Assembly (NCBI GenBank): GCA_023430975.1
Contig: JAEYYB010000036.1
Span: 1-64,000 of the forward strand
DNA from: Bacillota bacterium
GTDB lineage: Bacteria > Bacillota > Clostridia > Acetivibrionales > DSM-2933
Direction: 5' to 3'
DNA: 64,000 bases
This document shows, piece after piece, positions 10,879 to 19,557 of this stretch. The position numbers and the translations under genes are program-made. Under the pieces are notes generated by a model. It was not told the origin of the DNA. It made no database searches and was given only the letters and a program-made list of their open reading frames with translations. Numbering within the stretch: position 1 is the first letter of the stretch; each line of letters begins with the position of its first letter.

Positions 10879-10912
10879 ACCTGCCGGTATTATTGCCGGC
10901 AGGTATGATTTA
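10879..10912 (+). terminator. Probable rho-independent terminator
   Basis: A nine-bp perfect GC-rich stem (acctgccgg / ccggcaggt) with an 8-base loop lies 18 bases after the SLH gene stop and is followed by the T-rich tatgatttatttgtt. The T-tract is interrupted, so it may be modest. Confidence 0.6.
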
Positions 10913-10988
10913 TTTGTTCTAGGCATGTGGTGCATATAGTAAAAGCAATTTGAATGAAAAAATTTAATCGAATTGAGGGGCAACTGCA

Positions 10989-11921
10989 ATGTCAAATAGT
11001 TTAGGTTATAGTGATAATATTCAGACTGTTATTAAAAATACTCTTTTAGAAGGCGAAGTAATAAAATGGTCATATCTTAAACAAAACAAAATTATTTATG
11101 CTGTTACAAACAAAAGGGCCTTTATAATAACCATATCTAACAAAATCAACATTGAATCATTTTACCATGAAGATTTAAACGTAATAAACACTGTAGTTGA
11201 CAGAAATGGTTCTGGAGATTTATTATTCAAAGTAACTGAATATAGAGATAATTCAAATGAATTGATAAAAATAGAAAATAGTGGGTTTTTTAACATAAAC
11301 AATGTTGAAGAGGTAGAGAGCATCTTATTGAAGGAAATTAAACTTATTGACGAATATGACCAAAAGGTAAATGAAGGTTTATATAAAAACGAAAGAATTA
11401 CATGGTCATGCAACCCCATACCAAGATTATTTACATTTGAGACTGTGATGAAATTAATTTGTGGGCTTGTTATGGGTAGTTTCACAATTCTTTTTATATT
11501 CTTTGCAATAAATATTGTACTTCAAGATACAGAAAAACAGTCGAGCATACCTATATTTGGTGGCATTATGATATTGGCTGGAGTGGTATTTATGGCATTT
11601 GCAGTTAAGCTTTTGCTTTCACCAATTTCTTTATGGTTCAAAGATAAAAAAACTAATTATATTATCACTAACAAGAGGGTGTTAATAGTTAAAAAGGGTA
11701 AGACAAACAAGTATTTAACAATATTGCCAGGCAATATCCAAGATATTCATATTATTCAAAAACGTGCAAATCATTTTGTTTTATTAAAAGAAATGGATCA
11801 TGATTTTGATAAGGAATATTATCATTATGGCATAGGTTTTTATAGAATTAGTGACACTGATGGAGCTATTAAATGGATTTCTCCCCTTTTAAAAAATGAC
11901 TCAATAATAAACAAAGACTAA
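10989..11921 (+). CDS. Membrane protein with two bacterial PH-like domains
   Basis: The ATG at 10989 follows gagggg. The 310-residue protein has a cytosolic N-terminal domain containing YAVTNKRAFII (about 35-46), two transmembrane helices (about 153-178 and 190-212), and a second domain with NYIITNKRVLIVKKG (about 222-236). The TNKR(A/V) strand pattern is typical of bacterial PH-fold domains of the YdbS/YvbH type. No enzymatic motif is visible. A terminator separates it from the SLH gene upstream, and the next gene is convergent, so it is probably monocistronic. Function unknown. Confidence 0.6.
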   Translation: MSNSLGYSDNIQTVIKNTLLEGEVIKWSYLKQNKIIYAVTNKRAFIITISNKINIESFYHEDLNVINTVVDRNGSGDLLFKVTEYRDNSNELIKIENSGFFNINNVEEVESILLKEIKLIDEYDQKVNEGLYKNERITWSCNPIPRLFTFETVMKLICGLVMGSFTILFIFFAINIVLQDTEKQSSIPIFGGIMILAGVVFMAFAVKLLLSPISLWFKDKKTNYIITNKRVLIVKKGKTNKYLTILPGNIQDIHIIQKRANHFVLLKEMDHDFDKEYYHYGIGFYRISDTDGAIKWISPLLKNDSIINKD

Positions 11922-12082
11922 GTTTATGGTAACAAAACAGAATAATCCCAGCAAAAAATAAGACCTTCTGTTTGTCAGAGGTCATATTTAAACTAAACAT
12001 TTCCGTGAAGGAATATCTGTGTTGGTTCTATATGTTTACTGGTAATTAGTTTTCGAAATCACTCTATCTAAGAAGTAATACA

Positions 12083-12811
12083 TTACAAACCAACGCCAAT
12101 GCCCATCATTTCAGAAAGACTTTTTAACTGCCCTAACTGATCAGGCGTCAGGCTATCTATTTGATAAGATTTGCGTATATTTGTTTTACACCAAAGTGCA
12201 AAATGCTCGCAATTGTTTGAAAGAAGGTTATACTTCTTTTCTCCAATAAGTGATTTTGCACGCTTAACAGTTTCTTCAGGGGAGAAGGTCTTTTCTTTAT
12301 CAAACTTGAGAACAAAGACTTTACTCTTATCAAAGTGACCATCAAGTGTTGTTTCGCAAACTTCACCATCTTCTGCTTTGCCTGAGTTGTTAGGCGTCAT
12401 GTAGTGTATTACCTTATTATCACCTATGTAAACTCCGTAATGCTCATAATCATATCCTGCAAGACTTCTTGGATCGCCTATGATGTCGCCTGGCTCAAGA
12501 TCCTTTTTTACCTTTTGAGGAATTTCGTCCAGGTAAGCAGTATAAGTGCTTCCATCCCATTTTACACTTTTTTCAAAAGCTTTTCCAACTGAGCGAAGGG
12601 GAAGATAAATAGTTCCATCAACAATAAAGGGCTCAACTGGTTTTCCATTGGCATCTGCGGGAGCTATTTCAGTTCCGTTGATAAATATTTTAATGTTTTT
12701 GTATGCAGCAGTAACATTTTTTTGAATGTCAGTTGCAAATACTGCGGTTGTTATTAGACATGTCAAAAGTGCTCCGCTAACCAGACCTTTAATAAAATCC
12801 TTCTTAATCAT
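12083..12811 (-). CDS. Exported LRAT-fold (NlpC/P60-like) protein with a copper-amine-oxidase-like stalk domain
   Basis: The start at 12811 has gggaggt nine bases upstream. A signal peptide covers residues 1-26. Residues about 38-95 match the copper-amine-oxidase N-terminal-like stalk domain common in Clostridia and Paenibacillus surface proteins (IFINGTEI, GTIYLPLRSVGKAF). Residues about 105-225 match the LRAT family, a circularly permuted papain-like fold: the His of YEHYGVYIGD and the Cys of LLSNNCEHFALWCK are the expected catalytic pair. LRAT-type proteins act on acyl or amide bonds; the substrate here is unknown, and a cell-wall or lipid target is inference. It is isolated, convergent with the PH protein and divergent from the Nox gene. 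Confidence 0.75.
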   Translation of the reverse strand: MIKKDFIKGLVSGALLTCLITTAVFATDIQKNVTAAYKNIKIFINGTEIAPADANGKPVEPFIVDGTIYLPLRSVGKAFEKSVKWDGSTYTAYLDEIPQKVKKDLEPGDIIGDPRSLAGYDYEHYGVYIGDNKVIHYMTPNNSGKAEDGEVCETTLDGHFDKSKVFVLKFDKEKTFSPEETVKRAKSLIGEKKYNLLSNNCEHFALWCKTNIRKSYQIDSLTPDQLGQLKSLSEMMGIGVGL

Positions 12812-12869
12812 TTAATTTCTACCTCCCTGATAATTTTTGAATTGTAATTGTAAACAAGCACATATTACA

Positions 12870-12899
12870 ATTATAATAATAAAACAGCTATTTCATCAA
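12870..12899 (-). promoter_or_regulatory. Candidate sigma-A promoter for the LRAT gene
   Basis: Read on the minus strand, TTGATG (12899-12894) is followed after 18 bases by TATAAT (12875-12870), about 60 bases before the start codon. A palindrome tgacaa-tttt-ttgtca at 12923-12938 lies just upstream and could be an operator. Confidence 0.4.
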
Positions 12900-12987
12900 T
12901 ATAAATATGATATTATCGCTTTTGACAATTTTTTGTCATTAAGTTGTTTGGGTTTATAAATTAAGGGAATTAATTAAGTAATGGCTA

Positions 12988-13178
12988 AGAAATAACATCC
13001 AATTCTCATCGTCCAAAACTCCGTTAAATCATCGGGATTTTGTCCTTGAGAATATGAAGTTATTTCTAAGGCATTCCTGAGTAATGATTAAAATATTAAT
13101 TCCGCTTTTGAGCGTGTGTTGACGAGTTAAGTCAACACGTAAGCGAAATTTATAGCGGAAGTTATATTTTAGTCATTA
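12988..13178 (+). repeat. R2 dispersed hairpin repeat, copy 3, with an adjoining hairpin
   Basis: From 13083 to 13178 the arms pair at three levels: aatgattaaaatatt with ttatattttagtcatt, attccgct (13099-13106) with agcggaag (13154-13161), and gtgttgac with gtcaacac around a gagttaa loop. Just upstream (12988-13066) is a separate imperfect hairpin with arms agaaataac and gttatttct. Together they fill most of the gap between the LRAT and Nox genes. Confidence 0.65.
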
Positions 13179-13268
13179 TTAAGTAAATTGCCTTTATAAA
13201 TAAATGATACTTTGGTAAAATTAAGTAAATATCCTTAATATATTATACAAGCGGAGGAGATTAGGCTT

Positions 13269-14600
13269 ATGAAAGTTATTGTTATAGGATGTACCCATGC
13301 AGGTACTGCTTCAATACTAAATCTTAAAAAGGCTGACCCGGAAACGGAAATTACTGTTTATGAAAGAAACAACAATATTTCATTTCTTTCCTGTGGGATA
13401 GCACTTTATGTAGGAGGTGTAGTAAGTGATCCGAAGGGCTTGTTTTATTGCTCTCCAGAAAAGCTTGAGGATTTGGGTGTAATAACTAAAATGAAGCATG
13501 ACGTTAAAAATGTAGACTTTGATAAAAAGACTGTGACAGTTTACAACATGGAGACAGGAGAAGAGTTTGAGGATACCTATGACAAGCTGATTATAACAAC
13601 CGGGTCATGGCCCGTTGTACCTGACATACAGGGAATTAACCTTGAGAACATACTTCTATCAAAGAACTATGACCACTCCAATATGATAATTGAAAAGGCT
13701 AAGACGGCAAGAAATATAGTGGTAGTGGGTGCAGGATATATAGGAGTGGAGCTTGTTGAGGCTTTTAAGGAACTTGGAAAGAATGTTACATTGATAGACG
13801 GAATGGACAGGATACTCAGCAAGTACTTGGATAAAGAGTTTACCGATATAGCAGAAAAGGCTCTTAAGGAGCATGGTATTGATATAATACTGAATGAAAA
13901 GATTGTAGGTTTTGAAGGCCAGGATGGAAGAGTTTCAAAAGTATTAACCGATAAGGGAGCATATGATGCAGACCTCGTTATTCTCTCCATAGGCTTTAGA
14001 CCCAATACAGCGTTATTTAAAGGGAAACTGGAAACCCTTCCGAATGGGGCTATTATTGTAGACGAATATATGAGAACCAGCAGAGAAGGCGTATTTGCTG
14101 CAGGGGACAGCTGTTCAGTTATGTATAATCCTACAGGCAAACATGAATATATTCCGTTGGCTACTAATGCTGTCCGTATGGGGACTCTCATTGCGAAAAA
14201 TATCAATGGCCCGGCATTAAAGTATATGGGAACTCAGGGAACTTCAGGTATAAAGATTATTGATTATAATATAGCGTCCACTGGATTAACTGAGGAGTCT
14301 GCAAAAGCAGCGGGTTTAGAGGTTGAAACATCTACAATTGTGGATAACTACAGACCGGAGTTCATGCCCCAATACGAATCCTTGCAGCTCAAGGTTGTTT
14401 TTGATAAGAAATCCAGGGTTATACTAGGTGCACAGATATTATCCAAGCATGATCTTACCCAGTCCATAAACACGTTATCGGTCTGTATACAAAAAAAGAT
14501 GACTATTGATGAATTGGCTTTTGTGGACTTTTTCTTCCAGCCTCATTTTAATAAGCCGTGGAATTACCTTAATTCGGCAGGTTTGAATGCTTTGAAATAA
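13269..14600 (+). CDS. nox: NADH oxidase / CoA-disulfide reductase-type flavoprotein
   Basis: The ATG at 13269 follows gcggaggag. The 443-residue length is normal for the family. Residues 4-11 (IVIGCTHAG) form the FAD dinucleotide fold with His10, Cys42 in SFLSCGIAL is the redox cysteine, VVVGAGYIGVELVEAF (about 150) binds NAD(P)H, and the C-terminal dimerisation domain ends with FFFQPHFNKPWN. This group includes water-forming NADH oxidase (Nox) and CoA-disulfide reductase. His10 plus a single Cys42 favours Nox, giving oxygen removal and NADH turnover in the cytosol of an anaerobe. The assignment between the two subfamilies is inference. A terminator follows. Confidence 0.85.
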   Translation: MKVIVIGCTHAGTASILNLKKADPETEITVYERNNNISFLSCGIALYVGGVVSDPKGLFYCSPEKLEDLGVITKMKHDVKNVDFDKKTVTVYNMETGEEFEDTYDKLIITTGSWPVVPDIQGINLENILLSKNYDHSNMIIEKAKTARNIVVVGAGYIGVELVEAFKELGKNVTLIDGMDRILSKYLDKEFTDIAEKALKEHGIDIILNEKIVGFEGQDGRVSKVLTDKGAYDADLVILSIGFRPNTALFKGKLETLPNGAIIVDEYMRTSREGVFAAGDSCSVMYNPTGKHEYIPLATNAVRMGTLIAKNINGPALKYMGTQGTSGIKIIDYNIASTGLTEESAKAAGLEVETSTIVDNYRPEFMPQYESLQLKVVFDKKSRVILGAQILSKHDLTQSINTLSVCIQKKMTIDELAFVDFFFQPHFNKPWNYLNSAGLNALK

Positions 14601-14653
14601 GACCTGAATTGTAAATGTAAATTGCTAATGTAATAGATAAAGATAAATTTTAT

Positions 14654-14690
14654 AAAGGGATAGCAGACATGATCTGCATCTCTTTATTTA
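14654..14690 (+). terminator. Rho-independent terminator after nox
   Basis: About 13 base pairs (aaagggat-gcaga with tctgcatctcttt, one bulged A) close a 5-base loop, followed by tttatttatttg. It lies 54 bases past the stop. Confidence 0.75.
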
Positions 14691-14803
14691 TTTGTGGGAA
14701 ATTGTGGTATGCTTATAGTTTTTGTTGGATTTATACGCTTGACATTAGTGGAATAATGTGAAAAAATATTTCATACTTAATTTTAATTGGAGGTGTTTAA
14801 ATT

Positions 14804-17113
14804 ATGCCAGCTGCAAACCATCCGGATTATAAAGCTGAGCTGGAAAGGTGCAGGTATACACTGGATTATGTTAAAAAAACCCTTGATGCCACATTGAATA
14901 GGAAGAAGAAGCTTGATAGTGATGTGGAACAGCTTAAAAGGCATCAAAGCGGCGATAGCAGTCAGAGCTATGTTGAATTGATGATTAATTCGCTGCTTCA
15001 GGGAAGTATGGAGCTAAAGCTCCGTAATCTGTATACCGCAACAGGAAAGCCTTATTTTGCAAGGGTTGATTTTACCGAAGAAGGAAAGAGTACAAAGGAA
15101 AATTTGTATATTGGCAAGATGTCTCTGATGAGAGATGAAGACCAGGAGGTCATAATAGTTGACTGGAGAGCCCCCGTTGCAAACCTCTATTACGAAGAGA
15201 GGCTAGGTGATGCTCATTATGTTTGCCCGGACGGCAATATAAATGGCAGCCTGACATTAAAAAGACAGTTTTCCATTGAGGAGGGAGAGCTCCGGGAGAT
15301 CTTTGACATAGATATAACCACCAATGATGAGTTTCTTCAATCATATTTAGGAGCAAGCGCAGATAACAGGCTCAAGGAAATTGTATCAACCATTCAGGTG
15401 GAACAAAACAAAATCATAAGGGCTGATATCTGGAAACCGATGATTGTTCAGGGAGCGGCAGGAAGCGGTAAAACCACCATCGCACTCCACAGGATAGCAT
15501 ATCTTCTTTATACCCATGAGAAAACCTTAAAGCCGGAAAGCTTTATGATTATAGCACCCAACAAGCTTTTTCTTAATTATATTTCGGAGGTTTTACCCGA
15601 GCTTGGTGTTGAGAGGGTTAGTCAGACAACCTTTGAGAGCTTTGCAATGAATCTTTTGGGCAAGAAATTCAAGGTGAGGGACGGCAATGAAAAACTTATC
15701 AGTTTTATAGAGGATAAAAAGGGGACCGGTAATAAAGAATACGTTGGTAATGATGACGATGACAGAAGACTACTTTATAAGGCAACGGTTCTTAAAACAT
15801 CCATGGCTTTTAAAACAATCATGGAAAGGTATGTCGAATATGTGGAGACTGTCTTCCTTCCAAAGGAAGATTTTAAAATCGAGGGGATTGTTGTTTATCC
15901 CTATGATGAAATAAACAGGCTGTTTTTAAAGGATTATAAAAGATGGCCTTTGGTAAAAAGGATAGATGAGATTAAGAAGCATCTTAATACCAGGTTGAAA
16001 GTTATGAAAGAAAAGATCATCAATGCACTCCATACCAAGTCTGATATGGAGGTAGAACGGCTTAAACTTACCATGGAGCCGGGGGAAGAACGGCAAAAGC
16101 TCATAATTGAAGCAATTGATACAAGGAATGATCGGATAAGCAGGGTTGAAGCCAATTCTAAAAAGGCTGTCAGTGAATATGTAAAAAGAATATCCAAGTT
16201 CAGCCCATGGGAATACTATAATGAGCTTATGGATAATGAAGATTTGATTCAAAAGCTTTCTGAAGACCTTGCCGATAGGGAGACTGTGTCATACCTTAGG
16301 AAGTATTCGGCAGAAATTATTCATTCCGGTTTTATTGAGATTGAAGATTTTGCCCCTTTAATTTATCTCAAATTCCTAATCCATGGCATTGATGAAAAAA
16401 TACCGGTACGGCAGATTGTAATTGACGAGGTGCAGGACTTCAGTGTGTTCCAGCTCTATGCATTAAAGATGATAATAAAGGACAGCTCTTTTACACTCTT
16501 AGGTGACTTGTGCCAGGGCATACATTCATACAGGGGCATAAAAAACTGGAAGGAAGTAAAAGAGGAGGTATATAGGGATAAAAAGCCTGAGTACCTGACC
16601 CTGCAGCAAAGTTATCGTACATCCATTGAAATAATGGATGCAGCCAACAAGATCATAAGTCTCTTAAATGATGATGAAATAATATTGGCTAGGCCTGTTT
16701 TCAGACATGGAGATCCGGTAAGGCTAATTGGCAGCGAAAGCCTTAAGGAAATGGCTCAGGTAATGGCATCGTCAATAGAAGAGCTTAAGAATAATGGGGT
16801 TAATTCCATAGCCGTTATATGCAAAACACTGGATCAGTGTAAGGATATGCAGGGGCTTATGAAAAAGAATGTTCCCCAGCTGCAGCTCATAACAGGTAAA
16901 GAGGATAAGTATCAGGGCGGCATGGTTATTGTGCCTTCCTATCTTTCAAAAGGTCTTGAGTTTGATGCAGTTTTAATTGCCGGAGGGGAGAACTACTCCG
17001 ACGAAGAGCTGGATATTAAGCTTTTATATGTGGCTATGACCAGGGCACTTCATAAGCTGGATATTTACTATACAGGTGAATTGACTAAAGTGTTGGAGCA
17101 TCTAAATGTTTAG
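14804..17113 (+). CDS. helD: HelD-like UvrD/Rep superfamily 1 helicase
   Basis: The ATG at 14804 follows ggaggtg. The 769-residue length is close to Bacillus HelD. The N-terminus is a charged helical region (about 1-60) followed by VDWRAPVANLYYEE (about 115-128), a hallmark of HelD proteins. Walker A is GAAGSGKTT (about 216), the DExQ-like motif is VIDEVQDFS (about 540), motif IV/V regions follow, and the C-terminal helicase motif is LLYVAMTRALHKLDI (about 743-757). HelD binds RNA polymerase and uses ATP to release stalled or hibernating enzyme from nucleic acid. Some homologues (HelR) confer rifampicin tolerance, which cannot be judged here. A methyltransferase gene follows within 30 bases and may be cotranscribed. 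Confidence 0.85.
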   Translation: MPAANHPDYKAELERCRYTLDYVKKTLDATLNRKKKLDSDVEQLKRHQSGDSSQSYVELMINSLLQGSMELKLRNLYTATGKPYFARVDFTEEGKSTKENLYIGKMSLMRDEDQEVIIVDWRAPVANLYYEERLGDAHYVCPDGNINGSLTLKRQFSIEEGELREIFDIDITTNDEFLQSYLGASADNRLKEIVSTIQVEQNKIIRADIWKPMIVQGAAGSGKTTIALHRIAYLLYTHEKTLKPESFMIIAPNKLFLNYISEVLPELGVERVSQTTFESFAMNLLGKKFKVRDGNEKLISFIEDKKGTGNKEYVGNDDDDRRLLYKATVLKTSMAFKTIMERYVEYVETVFLPKEDFKIEGIVVYPYDEINRLFLKDYKRWPLVKRIDEIKKHLNTRLKVMKEKIINALHTKSDMEVERLKLTMEPGEERQKLIIEAIDTRNDRISRVEANSKKAVSEYVKRISKFSPWEYYNELMDNEDLIQKLSEDLADRETVSYLRKYSAEIIHSGFIEIEDFAPLIYLKFLIHGIDEKIPVRQIVIDEVQDFSVFQLYALKMIIKDSSFTLLGDLCQGIHSYRGIKNWKEVKEEVYRDKKPEYLTLQQSYRTSIEIMDAANKIISLLNDDEIILARPVFRHGDPVRLIGSESLKEMAQVMASSIEELKNNGVNSIAVICKTLDQCKDMQGLMKKNVPQLQLITGKEDKYQGGMVIVPSYLSKGLEFDAVLIAGGENYSDEELDIKLLYVAMTRALHKLDIYYTGELTKVLEHLNV

Positions 17114-17140
17114 AATATGTGTAGATTGCGAGGGTTGATT

Positions 17141-17830
17141 ATGGATAAAATGGATGGCATTAAGGCTCATTTTGATGAGGAAGCAGAAGAGTATGATGGA
17201 ATAATAAGAAAACTTATACCTTATTATACCCATATGGTTGGGACAATTGCAAACTGTATACCGTTTAAGAGGGATGATGAAATAGAGGTTATAGACCTTG
17301 GCTGCGGTACAGGTACAATTTCCAGGGCAATATTGGATTTATACCCAAATGCTAAATTCACATGCGTGGATATGACTCCGAATATGCTTAAGATAGCTGA
17401 GAGAAAACTGTGGGATGCCAAGGAGACAAGGTATATAAATTGTGACTTTTATCAATTTGAGTTTGATAAAAAATATGATGTCGTTGTATCATCACTTGCA
17501 CTTCATCACCTGGTAACAGATGAAGATAAGCTGGAATTCTACAGGAAAATATCCGACAGTATAAAGCCTGGCGGAATATTTGTAAACGGTGATGTTGTTC
17601 TGGCTTCTTATCAGTGGCTTCATGATATGTATATTGAAAAATGGAAGGAATACATATCAAGATCTATTCCCATGGAGGACATTGAAAAAACATGGATGCC
17701 TCTCCATTACAAGGAAGACAGCCCCATATCGATGATGAAGCACCTTGAGATGCTTAAGGAAGTGGGATTTAATACAATGGATATTGTTTGGAAATACTAT
17801 AACCTGGCAGTTTATCTTGCAATGAAATAA
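17141..17830 (+). CDS. Class I SAM-dependent methyltransferase
   Basis: I choose ATG 17141 because gcgaggg lies six bases upstream; an in-frame ATG at 17117 has no site. The protein has about 229 residues. Motif I is VIDLGCGTGTISRAI (about 50-64), the acidic loop is CVDMTP, and post-motif I is VVSSLALHHL followed by IKPGGIF, the usual layout of small-molecule methyltransferases of the UbiE/Methyltransf_25 type. The substrate cannot be deduced. It sits tightly after helD and 29 bases before rlmD, so the three probably form an operon. Confidence 0.8.
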   Translation: MDKMDGIKAHFDEEAEEYDGIIRKLIPYYTHMVGTIANCIPFKRDDEIEVIDLGCGTGTISRAILDLYPNAKFTCVDMTPNMLKIAERKLWDAKETRYINCDFYQFEFDKKYDVVVSSLALHHLVTDEDKLEFYRKISDSIKPGGIFVNGDVVLASYQWLHDMYIEKWKEYISRSIPMEDIEKTWMPLHYKEDSPISMMKHLEMLKEVGFNTMDIVWKYYNLAVYLAMK

Positions 17831-17859
17831 TAAAGAAGTTTTGATTTGGGAGGATACTA

Positions 17860-19206
17860 ATGCCGATTGTTGAAAGAAATAAGGAATACCGTATTACTAT
17901 AACAGGAATGAACCATGAAGGCCAGGGAGTTGGCAGAGTAGATGGTTTTACTGTATTTGTTGATGATGCTTTAGAAGGCGAAGAGGTGCTTGTGAGAATT
18001 ACCAAGGTTAACAAGTCATACTCTGTAGGGCGGCTGGTAGAGATCATAAATCCATCTGCTGACCGTACCCAGCCATTCTGTCCGTCCTTTGAGAAGTGCG
18101 GGGGTTGCAGCCTGCAGCACATGAGCATGGGTGCCCAGCTTAAGTTTAAAACCAACCTTGTTAAGGAAAGTATAAAAAGGATCGGGAAGCTGGAAAATGT
18201 AGTAATACATGACACAATTGGAATGAGTAATTCTCTTTATTATAGAAACAAAGCCCAGTATCCTGTAGGAATTAGTCTAAATAAGCCTATAGCGGGTTTT
18301 TATGCCCGCCGTTCCCATGAGATTATTGAGTGTAAAGGTTGTGGAATCCAGAATAAAACCAGTGATCGAATCAAGGACATAATAAGTGAGTTTATACATA
18401 GATATAAGATTGCACCATATGATGAAACCAATTGGACGGGGCTTGTAAGGCATATCATGACCAGGCAGGGCTTTAAAACCGGAGAAACCATGGTTGTTAT
18501 CGTTATAAACGGCAAGGACTTTCCGCAAAAGGACAAGCTGGTTCAAGAGTTGGTCAACAAGGAGCCTTCGGTAAAGAGTATTTATTTGAATATTAACAGG
18601 AAAAACACCAACATAATTATGGGTGAAGAGAATGTTAAAATATATGGGGAAGACTTTATAACCGAATACATAGAGGATCTGAAATTCAGAATATCCCCTC
18701 TGGCATTTTTTCAGGTAAACCCTGTACAGACAGAAGTGCTTTATGGAAAAGCACTTGAGTACGCAAAGCTGACCGGAAATGAAGTGGTATATGACCTATA
18801 CTGTGGAACAGGAACCATATCACTTTTCCTGGCGAGAAATGCAAAGAAGGTATATGGAATCGAGGTAGTGGCAGATGCAATCAAGGATGCGGTGAAGAAT
18901 GCAGAAATTAACGGAATAAAGAATGCAGAGTTTATCGTAGGTGAGGCTGAGAATGTGGAGCTGACCCAAAAAGCTGATGTTGTGGTTTTAGACCCGCCAA
19001 GGAAAGGCTGTGATGAGAAACTGCTGTCTACGCTGGTGAATATGGGGCCAAAAAGGATTGTGTATGTATCATGTAATCCGTCTACGCTGGCAAGGGATTT
19101 GAAGTACTTGGCAGAGAATGGGTTTGAGGTGTGTGAGGTACAGCCGGTGGATATGTTCCCACATACTGCACATGTTGAATCGGTAGCGTTGATATCAAGG
19201 TTGTAA
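17860..19206 (+). CDS. rlmD: 23S rRNA (uracil-C5)-methyltransferase, RlmD/RlmCD type
   Basis: The ATG at 17860 follows ttgggagga. Residues 1-60 form a TRAM RNA-binding domain. A Fe-S cysteine set follows (CPSFEKCGGC near 74, with a further Cys in ECKGCG). The catalytic domain has YDLYCGTGTISL (about 310), VVLDPPRKG (about 376) and YVSCNPSTLARDL (about 402), whose Cys is the nucleophile. At 448 residues it is full length. It methylates uridines of 23S rRNA; Gram-positive homologues (RlmCD) modify both U747 and U1939, so site specificity is left open. Confidence 0.9.
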   Translation: MPIVERNKEYRITITGMNHEGQGVGRVDGFTVFVDDALEGEEVLVRITKVNKSYSVGRLVEIINPSADRTQPFCPSFEKCGGCSLQHMSMGAQLKFKTNLVKESIKRIGKLENVVIHDTIGMSNSLYYRNKAQYPVGISLNKPIAGFYARRSHEIIECKGCGIQNKTSDRIKDIISEFIHRYKIAPYDETNWTGLVRHIMTRQGFKTGETMVVIVINGKDFPQKDKLVQELVNKEPSVKSIYLNINRKNTNIIMGEENVKIYGEDFITEYIEDLKFRISPLAFFQVNPVQTEVLYGKALEYAKLTGNEVVYDLYCGTGTISLFLARNAKKVYGIEVVADAIKDAVKNAEINGIKNAEFIVGEAENVELTQKADVVVLDPPRKGCDEKLLSTLVNMGPKRIVYVSCNPSTLARDLKYLAENGFEVCEVQPVDMFPHTAHVESVALISRL

Positions 19207-19557
19207 GTGCTGATTTTACTGGGTTTGCAGCATTGCATCCAACTTATCTACTGAAGATAAAGTGCCAAAATGCGTATATGGGAGCATGTCGAGGGTGTAT
19301 TTTTGAGTGAAATTTTTGCTAACCCTCTTAATAACATTATTTCAGAAATAAAATCACTGAAAGAAGATTGAAAGGCTTTCAAACAGAGCTTGAAATTAGT
19401 AGAAGATTCTGCAAATTTCCCATAGATATGTGCTATAATATAGAAGTTCCAATTCTATTTGTGCTAATAATTTATGGTAAATGATGCGTTAACTGTTTAT
19501 GCCAAAGGTGAGCCAGCCGGCTTTTCCGGCAATACCATACTTACTGGGGGTGTATAA
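19207..19557 (+). other. Intergenic stretch with a short hairpin before the LAL regulator
   Basis: I find no coding frame. At 19516-19530 a five-bp GC stem (gccgg / ccggc) sits about 15 bases before the regulator's ribosome binding site and could affect its translation. The rest is unremarkable AT-rich sequence. Confidence 0.4.

Noticed and set aside
11962..11984. Hairpin gaccttctg / cagaggtc after the PH-domain gene as a terminator
   Set aside because: The stem has a bulge and no T-run follows in either direction, so termination is not supported.
15150..15356. Minus-strand frame inside the helicase gene
   Set aside because: A full shadow of a well-supported gene with strong motifs on the plus strand.
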